From assembly GCF_010120715.1 (NCBI RefSeq), contig NZ_CP047591.1, forward strand, positions 1,736,001 through 1,800,000: 64,000 bases of DNA, given 5' to 3'. A model generated the notes under the pieces. It had not been told where the DNA came from and did no database searches. It was given only the letters and a program-made list of their open reading frames with translations. This DNA comes from Aminipila terrae. Lineage in GTDB: Bacteria; Bacillota; Clostridia; Peptostreptococcales; Anaerovoracaceae. Both the position numbers and the translations under genes were made by a program. Below are positions 24,342-33,126 of this stretch, in pieces; the stretch's first letter is position 1, and each line of letters begins with the position of its first letter.

Positions 24342-24379
24342 GGTCTTCCTCCTGATTTAGAAAAGTAGTTCAAAAAGTA

Positions 24380-24421
24380 GAACTTTTGTTCTAGTATACC
24401 ACAATGAGAACTTATGTTCAA
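24380..24421 (-). promoter_or_regulatory. SOS promoter with two LexA boxes
   Basis: Minus-strand promoter TTGAAC (24421-24416), 17-bp spacer, TATACT (24398-24393). Two Gram-positive LexA boxes of the GAAC-N4-GTTC form: 24408-24419 (GAACTTATGTTC) over the -35 and 24380-24391 (GAACTTTTGTTC) just after the -10, 28 bp apart. Controls the radical SAM/DUF4130 pair. Confidence 0.85.
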
Positions 24422-24483
24422 ATAATAAATTGTGGCAAATCTGCATAAGATAAGAGAAATTTATGGTATAAAGGGAGGAATCC

Positions 24484-25455
24484 ATGCTAGAAGGTAAAAC
24501 CGCATTGGTGTTAGGCGGCGGTGGTTCAAAAGGTGCATATGAAATTGGAGTCTGGCAGGCGTTAAATGAACTGGGAATACAAATTGATATTGTTACAGGA
24601 ACATCCATAGGTGCAGTGAATGGAGCACTGGTAGCGCAAAATGATTTTGAAATCGCAAAGAAAAGCTGGAGTGAAATAAAAGAAAGCACTATAACTGAGC
24701 TTACAGAAAAAGAAGAACTCCGAAGGATTTTAGAAGAAAACCTGAAGGAAGGGGAAATTCGTCAAAGTGTGACGGAATATGGTATAGTGACCGTAGAATT
24801 CCCAAGCTTCAAATCCCACTGCATTTTTATAGAGGAGATCCCCAGAGGTCAGTTAATTGATTATATTTTAGCCAGTGCAGCATGTTTCCCTATCATAAGC
24901 CCATATGAAATTAATGATAAAAAGTTTATAGACGGGGCATATTTTGATAATATACCAGTTGAAATGGCACTTAAAAGAGGTGCAGTAAATGTTATAGCAG
25001 TGGATTTGGATACAATAGGAATAGAAAGGAAGGATGCCTTAAAAGAAGCAGGTTTTTTAAAAATGATTTCCTGCAAATGGCCCTTAGGTAGCTGCCTTGA
25101 CTTTGATCCCCAAAATACAAAGAGGATAATTCGATTGGGCTATCTTGATACCATGAAAAGCTTTAATGTATTTTCTGGTGAAAAATATACTTTTGTGAAA
25201 GGCGAATTCACAAAGCGACGACTTATGGAAGCTGATGCGGCATCCTGTGTTTTTGAACTGGATCCCACTATTGTTTACAGTAAGGAGGTTCTTCATAAAT
25301 ATTTATTGGAGGCTGTTAAAGAAGATAAAAGAAAAACCTGGACGGAAGATTTTAAGATAAAGATAAAGAAGGTATTTACCAATAATCCAGCAACATTACT
25401 GGAAGAGGAGATTTTAGCCAAAAGGTATATGGTAAAAAACGGATTGCTATGGTAA
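24484..25455 (+). CDS. patatin-like phospholipase family protein
   Basis: 323 residues. Oxyanion hole GGGGSKG (residues about 11-17), nucleophile elbow GTSIG (about 40-44), catalytic aspartate in DGAYFDNIP; a serine-aspartate dyad lipid acyl hydrolase fold. ATG after GGGAGGAATCC. Cytoplasmic, no signal peptide. The C-terminal about 120 residues after the catalytic core are unassigned. Divergent from the SOS-regulated genes and 68 nt upstream of pyk; lipid substrate unknown. Confidence 0.9.
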   Translation: MLEGKTALVLGGGGSKGAYEIGVWQALNELGIQIDIVTGTSIGAVNGALVAQNDFEIAKKSWSEIKESTITELTEKEELRRILEENLKEGEIRQSVTEYGIVTVEFPSFKSHCIFIEEIPRGQLIDYILASAACFPIISPYEINDKKFIDGAYFDNIPVEMALKRGAVNVIAVDLDTIGIERKDALKEAGFLKMISCKWPLGSCLDFDPQNTKRIIRLGYLDTMKSFNVFSGEKYTFVKGEFTKRRLMEADAASCVFELDPTIVYSKEVLHKYLLEAVKEDKRKTWTEDFKIKIKKVFTNNPATLLEEEILAKRYMVKNGLLW

Positions 25456-25523
25456 ACTACGTATATACCAAAAAATAAAAACAAGATATATTTATAATAT
25501 AAGTAAAGGAATGGTGATAATCT

Positions 25524-26951
25524 ATGAGAAAAACAAAAATAGTTTGCACGCTTGGGCCTTCAACCATGGAAGACGATATATTGAGAAATTTAATGATTGA
25601 AGGTATGAACGTTGCACGGTTAAACTTCTCTCACGGTGATCACGAGCAGCATGCAAAAAACCTACAGAGGATCAGACAAATGCGGGATGAGTTAAGCCTT
25701 CCTATTGCTACAATTCTTGATACAAAGGGTCCAGAAATCCGAGTGCGTAAGTTTGAAAACGATAAAATTGTTCTGGAACAGGGACAGCATTTTACACTGA
25801 CAACAAGAGACATCATGGGAACGCAGGATATTGCAAGTATAACTTATCTGGACTTGCCAAAAGATGTACATGCAGGCATGAAGATTCTCATAGATGATGG
25901 CTTGATTGAGCTTAAAGTTATAGAAGTCGGAGAAACGGATATTGAGTGTGAAGTTGAAAATGGAGGGCCAGTATCTAACAATAAAGGGGTAAATGTACCT
26001 AATTCCAGCCTTTCCATGCCATTTATCAGTCCAACGGACTATGATGACATTGTATTTGGCATAGAGCAAAACGTAGATTTCATTGCTGCATCTTTTGTCA
26101 GGACAGCTGAAGATGTACTGTCAATTAAAAAAATCTTAAAAGAGCGTGAAGGCAATAATATTAAGATTATAGCCAAAATAGAAAATATGGAAGGTGTAGA
26201 GAATATAGATAAGATTATTGAAGTTTCTGATGGAGTAATGGTTGCAAGGGGCGATATGGGGGTTGAAATACCTTTGGAAGATGTTCCCGTTCTTCAGAAA
26301 ATAATAATCAAGAAATGCATTGCAGCTGGCAAAATTGTAATAACAGCTACACAAATGCTGGATTCTATGATGAAAAATCCTAGACCAACAAGGGCAGAAG
26401 CAACTGATGTTGCTAACGCTATTTATGACGGGACAAGTGCTATTATGCTTTCTGGTGAAACGGCTGCAGGAGCGTATCCAGTTGAGGCTTTACAGACAAT
26501 GGTGAAAATTGCAGAACGTGCTGAAGAGGACATTAACTACAAGAACAGGTTTGCCCAAAGCAAAGAATTTGGAAAACCAGATGTGACTACGGCCATTTCC
26601 CATGCAACTTGTACCACTTCCATGGATTTAGATGCTGCGGCAATAATTACTGTAACAGCTTCAGGCAGAACTGCCCATATGCTTTCAAAATACAGACCAG
26701 ATTGTCAAATCATTGGATGTACCAGTAATGCATGTGTTTGGAGACAGTTGAATCTTGTGTGGGGTGTGACACCGCTTATTATTCCAGAGTATCAGAATAC
26801 CCGGGATTTATTCAATTCCGCAGTGGCGGCAGCTAATAAGGCTGGTTATGTAGAATGTGGAGAAATTGTTGTTTTAACCGCTGGAGTGCCGATTGGGACA
26901 ACAGGTACCACAAATATTTTAAAAGTGCAGATTGTAGGTGTATACCACTAA
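25524..26951 (+). CDS. pyk: pyruvate kinase
   Basis: 475 residues; phosphoenolpyruvate plus ADP to pyruvate plus ATP. The N-terminus MRKTKIVCTLGPST, RLNFSHGDH, the signature IIAKIENMEGVENIDKII with the catalytic lysine, MVARGDMGVEIP, and the C-terminal regulatory domain (VTASGRTAHMLSKYRP) are all present. The extra PEP-utilising C-terminal domain of Bacillus-type enzymes is absent, giving the short form. Single-gene unit with a terminator. Confidence 0.96.
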   Translation: MRKTKIVCTLGPSTMEDDILRNLMIEGMNVARLNFSHGDHEQHAKNLQRIRQMRDELSLPIATILDTKGPEIRVRKFENDKIVLEQGQHFTLTTRDIMGTQDIASITYLDLPKDVHAGMKILIDDGLIELKVIEVGETDIECEVENGGPVSNNKGVNVPNSSLSMPFISPTDYDDIVFGIEQNVDFIAASFVRTAEDVLSIKKILKEREGNNIKIIAKIENMEGVENIDKIIEVSDGVMVARGDMGVEIPLEDVPVLQKIIIKKCIAAGKIVITATQMLDSMMKNPRPTRAEATDVANAIYDGTSAIMLSGETAAGAYPVEALQTMVKIAERAEEDINYKNRFAQSKEFGKPDVTTAISHATCTTSMDLDAAAIITVTASGRTAHMLSKYRPDCQIIGCTSNACVWRQLNLVWGVTPLIIPEYQNTRDLFNSAVAAANKAGYVECGEIVVLTAGVPIGTTGTTNILKVQIVGVYH

Positions 26952-26964
26952 TGTTTGTATAAAC

Positions 26965-27016
26965 AAATGCCCTTGTAAGTGCTAAAATTACAGTATTTAC
27001 AGGGGTGCTTTTTTAT
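26965..27016 (+). terminator. pyk terminator
   Basis: GCCCTTGTAA and TTTACAGGGGTGC form a bulged stem, followed by six T. Confidence 0.75.
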
Positions 27017-27164
27017 TTCTAAGTTATTTTTGATCTGATAAAATTACGAATCAGCAAATTATAGAATATCAGAAATAGAGAAAGAATGTAAAATCCCTAT
27101 AATAAATAATGCTGTAATGCACAAACTAACTCAGAACATAAATATTTTTATTGAAGGAGTTGGA

Positions 27165-27287
27165 ATGATGGACAGGATTAAACAGGAGAATAAAAAGAGC
27201 AGTCATAAAAATTCGAAACATGAAAAGGATATGACTAAGGCGAAAGATGCCGCTTTGATTCAAAATCCTTTTAAAAATGATAAGTAA
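27165..27287 (+). CDS. 40-residue basic hypothetical protein
   Basis: ATG 27165 (or 27168) after GAAGGAGTTGG, TAA at 27285. The peptide (MMDRIKQENKKSS ... QNPFKNDK) is very rich in lysine, histidine and asparagine, with no hydrophobic segment. No known family recalled. The good ribosome-binding site and clean spacing make it a plausible gene. The region 27018-27164 upstream is AT-rich with no other gene. Confidence 0.55.
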   Translation: MMDRIKQENKKSSHKNSKHEKDMTKAKDAALIQNPFKNDK

Positions 27288-27310
27288 ATAAAAATCATTT
27301 TTACTGAAGA

Positions 27311-27358
27311 AAAAAATATCAACAAACCGTGTATTATATTTTCGGTTTGTTGATATTT
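27311..27358 (-). terminator. terminator of the EamA gene
   Basis: A 16-bp perfect stem (AAATATCAACAAACCG and complement); the T-run is on the minus-strand side. Confidence 0.85.
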
Positions 27359-27393
27359 AAGGTAAGGTAAGGACAATTTAAAAATAACAGATG

Positions 27394-28308
27394 TTATTTG
27401 TCAGAATTTAAAACAGCTTTCTTCATAAAGGATGGTTTTAGTTCAGTGATAATCACTGCAGAAAACATCAATACACAACCCATAACTTCTTTTGCTGACA
27501 TTTGCTCCCCAAGGAAGATCATTCCCGCAATTACTGCAAATACAGACTCCATACTGAGTATAAGGGCAGCAACGGTTGGATTAGTATCCTTCTGACCAAG
27601 TATCTGAAGGGTATACGCTATACCTACAACAAAGATTCCTGTAAATAATATGGGCCCTGCACTTCTAACTATATCTGAGAAGTTAATTGTTTCAGAAAAG
27701 ACAGCTACAATCAGTGACAGGACTCCTGCAACAACAAATTGTAAAAAAGACATTTTCAGACTATCCACTTTTTGTACGAAGTGATCAACAGTCAATATAT
27801 GAATGGCCCAGAAAACAGTGCCACATAGTACGATTAAATCTCCTTTTCCTATGCTAAGCCCATCTTTAACACATAATAAATAAAGACCAATTACGGCTAA
27901 TGCCACCCCCACCCAGATTACTTTTTCCACCTTTTTATGTAAAAACAAACCTAATAGCGGAACAAGAACAATATATAAGGCGGTAATAAAACCTGCTTTC
28001 CCTGCAGTTGTATAAATCAGGCCAACCTGTTGAAAGGAAATCGCTGTAAAAAGTGCTACTCCACACGCAAGCCCTCCTGCGAGCAAGCTTTTAGTATCTT
28101 TTGAAACTACCACACCCTGCCTGGCATTCATTTTATCCATCATAAAGATAACAGGAATTAACGACAATGCTCCAATGAGAAATCTGGATGAGGTAAAAGT
28201 AAAAGGTCCAATATAGTTCATTCCTAACCGTTGTGCAACGAATGAGGCTCCCCAAAGCAAGGATGTTATTGTTAAGAGGACTTCCCCTCTTAAGTGCAAA
28301 TTTTTCAT
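27394..28308 (-). CDS. EamA/DMT family transporter
   Basis: 304 residues, ten hydrophobic segments in two EamA repeats (LLWGASFVAQRLG in the first, then LCGTVFWAIHILTVDHFV in the second; FLGEQMSAKEVMGCVLM near the end). ATG 28308 follows AGGAGGTTGACT; an upstream TTG at 28314 would lie in that site. Exporter of metabolites or amino acids of unknown identity. Encoded just downstream of the PucR-type regulator on the same strand, though a terminator-like hairpin separates them. Confidence 0.9.
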   Translation of the reverse strand: MKNLHLRGEVLLTITSLLWGASFVAQRLGMNYIGPFTFTSSRFLIGALSLIPVIFMMDKMNARQGVVVSKDTKSLLAGGLACGVALFTAISFQQVGLIYTTAGKAGFITALYIVLVPLLGLFLHKKVEKVIWVGVALAVIGLYLLCVKDGLSIGKGDLIVLCGTVFWAIHILTVDHFVQKVDSLKMSFLQFVVAGVLSLIVAVFSETINFSDIVRSAGPILFTGIFVVGIAYTLQILGQKDTNPTVAALILSMESVFAVIAGMIFLGEQMSAKEVMGCVLMFSAVIITELKPSFMKKAVLNSDK

Positions 28309-28392
28309 AGTCAACCTCCTGATGAAATAAGTTCTTTATCTAAGAATATTCTATCATTAAGGATAGACTTAAATCTTTGTGCAAAGTTAAAT

Positions 28393-28438
28393 TAAAAAAG
28401 GATTTCTTTGTATTTAGTACAAAGGAATCCTTTTTTAA
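28393..28438 (-). terminator. terminator of the PucR-like gene
   Basis: ATTAAAAAAGGATT-CTTTGTA with the complementary arm, loop TTTAG; T-rich on the minus strand. Confidence 0.75.
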
Positions 28439-29606
28439 TCAGAATAAATTTTATATAGCTTGATTGCAATAGAGAGCTGCTCATAAAAATTCAATTCACT
28501 GTTTTCCATATGGTGTAACTCTTTGATTTTATTAATCCGATAACGGATTGTATTTTTGTGAAGATATAATGCTTCAGCAGTCTTTATATAATTTCCGTCA
28601 TTCTCAACAAACTTCAACCCAGTATGAAACAATTCGGTATTATACTTTTCATCATAACTTTTAATAGGATTTATTATCTGCTCATAAAAGTTTCTGACCC
28701 ATTTATCCCTGCTGAGGGGATTAAGACACTGAATATACCAATGTCTTTAAAATAATTTAACTGGTTCTTGAACATCTCACCTGATTTTTCGGCAAAAAGG
28801 CTTTCATTAATTCCCATACCAAGTTCACCCAAACTACTATGGATATTACTGATACCGATAAAATACTCCTCAGAATCAATACGGAGGCTCCTTAGGAGAG
28901 ATTTGGTTTTACTGGTGAAGAGAGAAGGTTCAAGAGATTCAAAGGTTGCAATGAATAGCAGTCCGTCATGATACTTTATGATGGTATCATTTTGTCTGAA
29001 TGTCCGGTCTTTCCGGATTAATTCTACCTGATTAAGAATGTTGCTCTCTGAAATTTGTTTTTTACCTTTGGCATAAACAACTATAAAAAGTTCTTTAAAG
29101 CTGCTGTTCAATTCAAGTGCAATATCACGGATAACCGTTTTGTTAAGATTTTTATTAATAAGAAGATCAACTTTGCTTTCAAGTAAATTACTATTGTTGA
29201 TTGATCTGATTTTATCCATGGTTTCCGTTATAATATCTTCAAAGTATGCAGTATGAAAAATAAATACAGGTAAAGATTTTTCATTTGCATAAGAGATAAC
29301 TTCATCAGGCAGCTCTGTATAATAGATATTTTTTATAGCCAGCCCGCTGACATGGCTTTCTGCAAGATATTTAACGGCTTCTATTATTAACTCAGGTTTA
29401 TCTTTGGCAAATAACAAACTGCTTAAAACAAATTCGCCTTCTATAAAATCACTTATATTTTCTGGGCCTTCTTCTATTTTTTTAATAAACTCCCAATCCA
29501 GGATTCCAACTTTTTCAACAATTTTATCTAAACCACGATGACCGGCCACTAAGCGAAAGCTATTGAAGGTATCCAACTTTGTGGCTTCTAACACTGTTAA
29601 TGACAT
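28435..29606 (-). CDS. PucR family transcriptional regulator, apparent frameshift
   Basis: About 390 residues after correction. ATG 29606 (MSLTVLEATKLDTF) follows AAGGAGGA. The N-terminal half is the PucR ligand-binding domain (LDTFNSFRLVAGHRGLDKIV, FVLSSLLFAKDKP), and the C-terminus is the PucR helix-turn-helix (TAEALYLHKNTIRYRINKIKE). The frame stops at 28674 and resumes: restoring one C in the four-C run (28716-28719 on the plus strand) gives IPLSRDKWVRNFYEQI leading into the C-terminal part. Such regulators control purine, amino-acid or transport genes; targets here are unknown, with the EamA gene the nearest candidate. Confidence 0.85.
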
Positions 29607-29684
29607 GTTGAGTTCCTCCTTAACAAAAATCATAGTGTATATCTGATTATATCTTAAACAGGTAATATAAGAAAGGGGTGTATA

Positions 29685-29736
29685 AAAAATCCCTCCAGAT
29701 TAATACTTGATTTCGTATTAACCCGGAAGGATTTTT
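29685..29736 (-). terminator. terminator of the cbi operon
   Basis: AAAAATCC...TTAATAC and GTATTAA...GGATTTTT form a long stem with a few mismatches, T-run on the minus strand. Confidence 0.8.
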
Positions 29737-29785
29737 AAATACTCATAAGGCTGTTCTCAGTTTTTTAGACTAGATTTTATGTGAT

Positions 29786-30115
29786 TCACTGTGTCTTCTT
29801 ATTATTGTTTTGTTCTTTTTCATGCTTTGTTCTTTCCACAAGTCTGCCCATGAAGAATGCCAGAATACCAACCCCAATTCCTGTCTGAACACAGAAGAGC
29901 AGGCTTTCAATTTCTCCCGGAAGTTCACCACCGATAGCAGTCTCCAGAACAGGAGTAAACCAAGGTTTATATTCTGTTCCTGTTATTTTAGAAATGGCAA
30001 CGCTGCCTGCATCGTCGGAACCCCCGAACTCGGCACCTTTCAATGCGAATAATGGAACAACAGCGATTAGTAAGACGATTATTAATAAGATGATAACCTT
30101 TGACTTCGTTTTCAT
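29786..30115 (-). CDS. cbiN: energy-coupling factor cobalt transport protein CbiN
   Basis: 109 residues with two membrane segments flanking an extracytoplasmic loop (GAEFGGSDDAGSVAI, then YKPWFTPV), the CbiN layout. The ATG overlaps the cbiM stop by one base (TAATG). CbiN assists CbiM in Co(II) uptake. Last gene of cbiQOMN. Confidence 0.92.
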   Translation of the reverse strand: MKTKSKVIILLIIVLLIAVVPLFALKGAEFGGSDDAGSVAISKITGTEYKPWFTPVLETAIGGELPGEIESLLFCVQTGIGVGILAFFMGRLVERTKHEKEQNNNKKTQ

Positions 30116-30875
30116 TATTTAATGTCACCTCCAACTGCGAATCTCAAATCTGATAACTCAGGTTTAGCATATGTTTCAAGACCTATTATAATAACAACTG
30201 TAAGAATACCTTCAATAATTGCCAGCGGAAGCTGTGTCGGAGCGAAAACCGCAAGGAATTTAATGATTGAGGCCATATAACCCCCGTTGCGGAAGGGTAT
30301 GCTATAGCCAGCTGAAGACTGGTTACACAATATGTAAATAAGTCACCTATTGATGCGGCAAGGAAAATGCCTACATACTTATTTACATTTAATTTTTTAC
30401 ATAGAGCATAAATTCCATAAGAAACAAAAGGTCCGGCAATGGCCATAGAGAATGTATTGGCTCCCAGTGTAGTCAAACCCCCATGAGCCAGTAAGATGGC
30501 CTGGAAAATCAATACGATAATGCCTAAAATGCTCACCGCACTAGGTCCAAGTAGTATGGCGCCCAGACCGGTACCTGTCATATGTGAACAGCTGCCTGTT
30601 ACTGAAGGAATTTTCAGTGAGGAAATTACGAAAACAAAAGCTGCTGCCATAGCAATCATGGTAATGGTTCTGCGGCTTTGAGCAAGGGTCTTCTTAATGG
30701 AAAGGAAGCCTGCTACTAAAAATGGAAGGCAGATAATGCCCCAGACAATACATAGTTTAGGAGGAAGATATCCTTCCATGATGTGCATTGCGTTTGCTGT
30801 GGGAGATATCCCGAAAAACAAAGCGATAGCAGTAGTTCCTAAAATCAGTCTTTTTTCTTTCATACTCATTTTCAT
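30115..30875 (-). CDS. cbiM: energy-coupling factor ABC transporter permease CbiM, apparent frameshift
   Basis: Cobalt-specific S component, about 253 residues after correction. A signal sequence precedes the mature N-terminal MHIMEGYLP, whose histidine and amino-terminus bind Co(II)/Ni(II). Six to seven membrane segments; GSCSHMTGTGLG is conserved. The frame breaks at the plus-strand run CCCCC (30291-30295): one more base joins AIAYPSATGG to YMASIIKFLAVFAPTQLP. Start ATG follows AAAGGAGAG. Cobalt rather than nickel is inferred from the B12 riboswitch upstream. Confidence 0.9.
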
Positions 30876-30893
30876 ATTACTCTCCTTTTCATA

Positions 30894-31724
30894 TTATATA
30901 TTTTCAATTACTTCCTGTAGTTCATAGACTGTTGTGGGATAAAGCTGCTTATCCCTGAGTACAGAGTGACCCACCAGCAAATCGTAAACTTGCATAAGTA
31001 TTGGCTGTTTTAGATTTGCCTGTTTTAAGATTTCCAGGTCTTGAAAGATTTCAAGAGGGGTTCCATCTGCAATTATTTCTCCCTGATTAAAAACAATCAT
31101 TCTTTCAGCCCAGCGGTAGACAAAATCTACATCATGAGTAGAAATAAGCATTGTTTTTCCTTCAGAAGAGAGCTTTTCTAACACTTCTTCCAGCATTTCT
31201 GCATTTAAGGGGTCAAGCCCTGCAGTAGGCTCATCAAATATGATGATTTCTGATTTCATAGCGATGATATCAGCAATGCTAACTCGTTTTTTTTCTCCAC
31301 CACTAAGGTAATGGGGAGGCCGGTCTTTAAATTCAAGAATGTTCATATACTTTAAGGCTTCTTCAACACGTTCTAAAACTTCCTCTTTTGGCAATTTTAG
31401 ATTCATAGGACCAAATCCCACTTCTGCCAAAACAGTAGAAGCAATGATTTGATTATCTGCATCCTGAAACACAATACCGATATTTTTACGAAGCTCTTTT
31501 AAGTTTTTTTTGTTAATAGGGGTTCCCCTATAAAAAATCTGGCCTTCGTCAGGCTTAAGAACACCATTAGTATTAAGGAAAAAGGTAGATTTTCCAGCAC
31601 CATTTGAACCGACAACAGCAATTTTTTCACCTTCATAGATATCCAGACTGATATCATTCAGGGCGGTCTTTCCGTTTCCATAGCAATAATGTAAATTCTG
31701 AATTTGTAAAATCGGATTTTTCAT
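30894..31724 (-). CDS. cbiO: energy-coupling factor ATPase CbiO
   Basis: 276 residues; the ATPase of the cobalt ECF transporter. Walker A GSNGAGKSTF, signature LSGGEKKRVSIA, Walker B IIFDEPTAGLDP, switch STHDVDFVYRWAERM. ATG 31724 (MKNPILQIQNL) was preferred to the longer frame that runs into cbiQ; AAAGGG lies upstream and the gap to cbiQ is 11 nt. Confidence 0.93.
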   Translation of the reverse strand: MKNPILQIQNLHYCYGNGKTALNDISLDIYEGEKIAVVGSNGAGKSTFFLNTNGVLKPDEGQIFYRGTPINKKNLKELRKNIGIVFQDADNQIIASTVLAEVGFGPMNLKLPKEEVLERVEEALKYMNILEFKDRPPHYLSGGEKKRVSIADIIAMKSEIIIFDEPTAGLDPLNAEMLEEVLEKLSSEGKTMLISTHDVDFVYRWAERMIVFNQGEIIADGTPLEIFQDLEILKQANLKQPILMQVYDLLVGHSVLRDKQLYPTTVYELQEVIENI

Positions 31725-31735
31725 AATGACCCTTT

Positions 31736-32575
31736 CTATTGCGTGATGTACCATAGTACTAAAAGAAAAAATATAAATATCATTGCTGCGATAACTTGTT
31801 TTGCACTAACATTTTGTGTTTCCTCCAGAATCATAAATTCGCCATCATAGCATCTGGATTCCATGGCATCATAATAGGCATTAGACTTTTTCATTGAAAC
31901 AATCAGCATATTGCTTGCAACTTTTCCGAATGTACTCCAAGAGGTTTTCAAATCACAGAAACCCAGACGTGAATCTGCAGAATTTCTGATGTTAATGTTT
32001 ACGTCTATCAGAATAAATATGTAACGATAAGTCATCATCATCAATTCTATAAATAGCTTGGGCACATGTGCTCTTTCAATCACACAGATTATTTCGGTTG
32101 ATGGTGTCGACAAAGCCATCATTTCCATAGAGCTGATTGCAGCAAAAACCTTTAGGATTAAAAAGCACATAATCTTCAAACTCTTCTCTGAAGTGAAAAT
32201 ATAAAAGAGTCCCAGATTCAGATTGTATTGGCCAATAGGCTGAGTGGACAAGTCAATTCCTATAGTAACCGTACCAAGAAGAATGAAGGTAATGGGAATT
32301 GTCAGCACCGACAAATATGAAAGTACTGGAAGCCCACCCTTTACTATCGTCAGATACGCCATGGATACAATTACTGCAATAGACACATAGGGATTATTTA
32401 GCGCAATGCATAAGATTAATGTCAAAGCAGAAAAAGATACCTTAAAAGTTGGATTCCAATGTCTTATTCCAGAATTGTAAGCGTAAAAGTCGATGCAGGA
32501 ACCTTCTCCGTGTTTATGTCCGATTTTATGGTGTTTATGATGCTCTCTGTTTTTAGAAATGATGTGTTTCTCCAT
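31736..32575 (-). CDS. cbiQ: energy-coupling factor transmembrane protein CbiQ with His-rich N-terminus
   Basis: 279 residues; T component of the cobalt ECF transporter, about five to six membrane segments. The family coupling motifs are seen in ALSTPSTEIICVIERAHVPK and SADSRLGF. ATG 32575 follows GAGG; the first roughly 25 residues contain many histidines (HHKHHKIGHKHG), not required in CbiQ and possibly a metal-binding tail. First gene of the operon, behind the B12 riboswitch. Confidence 0.9.
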   Translation of the reverse strand: MEKHIISKNREHHKHHKIGHKHGEGSCIDFYAYNSGIRHWNPTFKVSFSALTLILCIALNNPYVSIAVIVSMAYLTIVKGGLPVLSYLSVLTIPITFILLGTVTIGIDLSTQPIGQYNLNLGLFYIFTSEKSLKIMCFLILKVFAAISSMEMMALSTPSTEIICVIERAHVPKLFIELMMMTYRYIFILIDVNINIRNSADSRLGFCDLKTSWSTFGKVASNMLIVSMKKSNAYYDAMESRCYDGEFMILEETQNVSAKQVIAAMIFIFFLLVLWYITQ

Positions 32576-32650
32576 TGTTATTATCCTCAATCATTACAGC
32601 TTCAAAAATGTAGGCAAATTTTATCCAGTATGCATCTTTTAAAATAAAAA

Positions 32651-32910
32651 AAGACTGCAGCTTTCGCTACAGCCCGTTTTTCTGTAAAACACAATAAAAA
32701 TATAAACCGATCTCCCATCGGATTACATGGAATTTTATGCAGGTCTTCTGGCTTACGTATCAACATCATCTTCCGATCTTCCCAAAACTTATGTTTCAGT
32801 GATCTTCCTTTTCGGAACAGGATTCTGACTCCTCGATTACAGCGGCGGGACCGCGCAGGACTGACACCTGCTTCCCTCTTAGCCGTCAAACGCATTTGAC
32901 GGAACACAAA
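32651..32910 (-). promoter_or_regulatory. cobalamin riboswitch with expression-platform terminator
   Basis: Minus-strand leader of cbiQOMN. The aptamer (about 32735-32905) carries the conserved GGGAAGCAGGTG, GTCCTGCGCGGTCCCGCC and the B12 box AAGCCAGAAGACCTGC. Downstream, GGCTGTAGC-GAAA-GCTGCAGTC with a T-run (32651-32677) is a transcription terminator. Adenosylcobalamin should switch off cobalt uptake. Confidence 0.95.
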
Positions 32911-32932
32911 ATATCTATTTAGTTGCATGATG

Positions 32933-32961
32933 ATATTATCACTTCTGACTTTTAATGTCAA
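32933..32961 (-). promoter_or_regulatory. promoter of the cbi operon
   Basis: TTGACA (32961-32956), 17-bp spacer, TAATAT (32938-32933) on the minus strand. Confidence 0.8.
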
Positions 32962-33000
32962 GCATGGGGAAATACTTAAAGTTAAAATAATACTGCATAG

Positions 33001-33065
33001 TTGACAAAAGAGGAATAAGTGTTATAGTTTTCATATCCCCCTGGGGGATATGAAAACTATAACAC
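33001..33065 (+). promoter_or_regulatory. P-type ATPase promoter with 47-bp perfect palindrome
   Basis: TTGACA (33001-33006), 16-bp spacer, TATAGT (33023-33028). From 33019 to 33065 there is a perfect inverted repeat, 23-bp arms around a single T; its centre is ATATCCCCCTGGGGGATAT. The C/G-tract dyad resembles operators of the CsoR/RcnR family of metal repressors. If transcribed, the right half would lie at the mRNA 5' end. Confidence 0.8.
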
Positions 33066-33126
33066 AGAAGAATATATAGACAGATTATATACTAATTTTA
33101 TGAATATAAGGGAGGCAGAAATAAAA

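Noticed and set aside
32602..32961. 119-codon minus-strand frame
   Set aside because: Covers the cobalamin riboswitch; not a protein gene.
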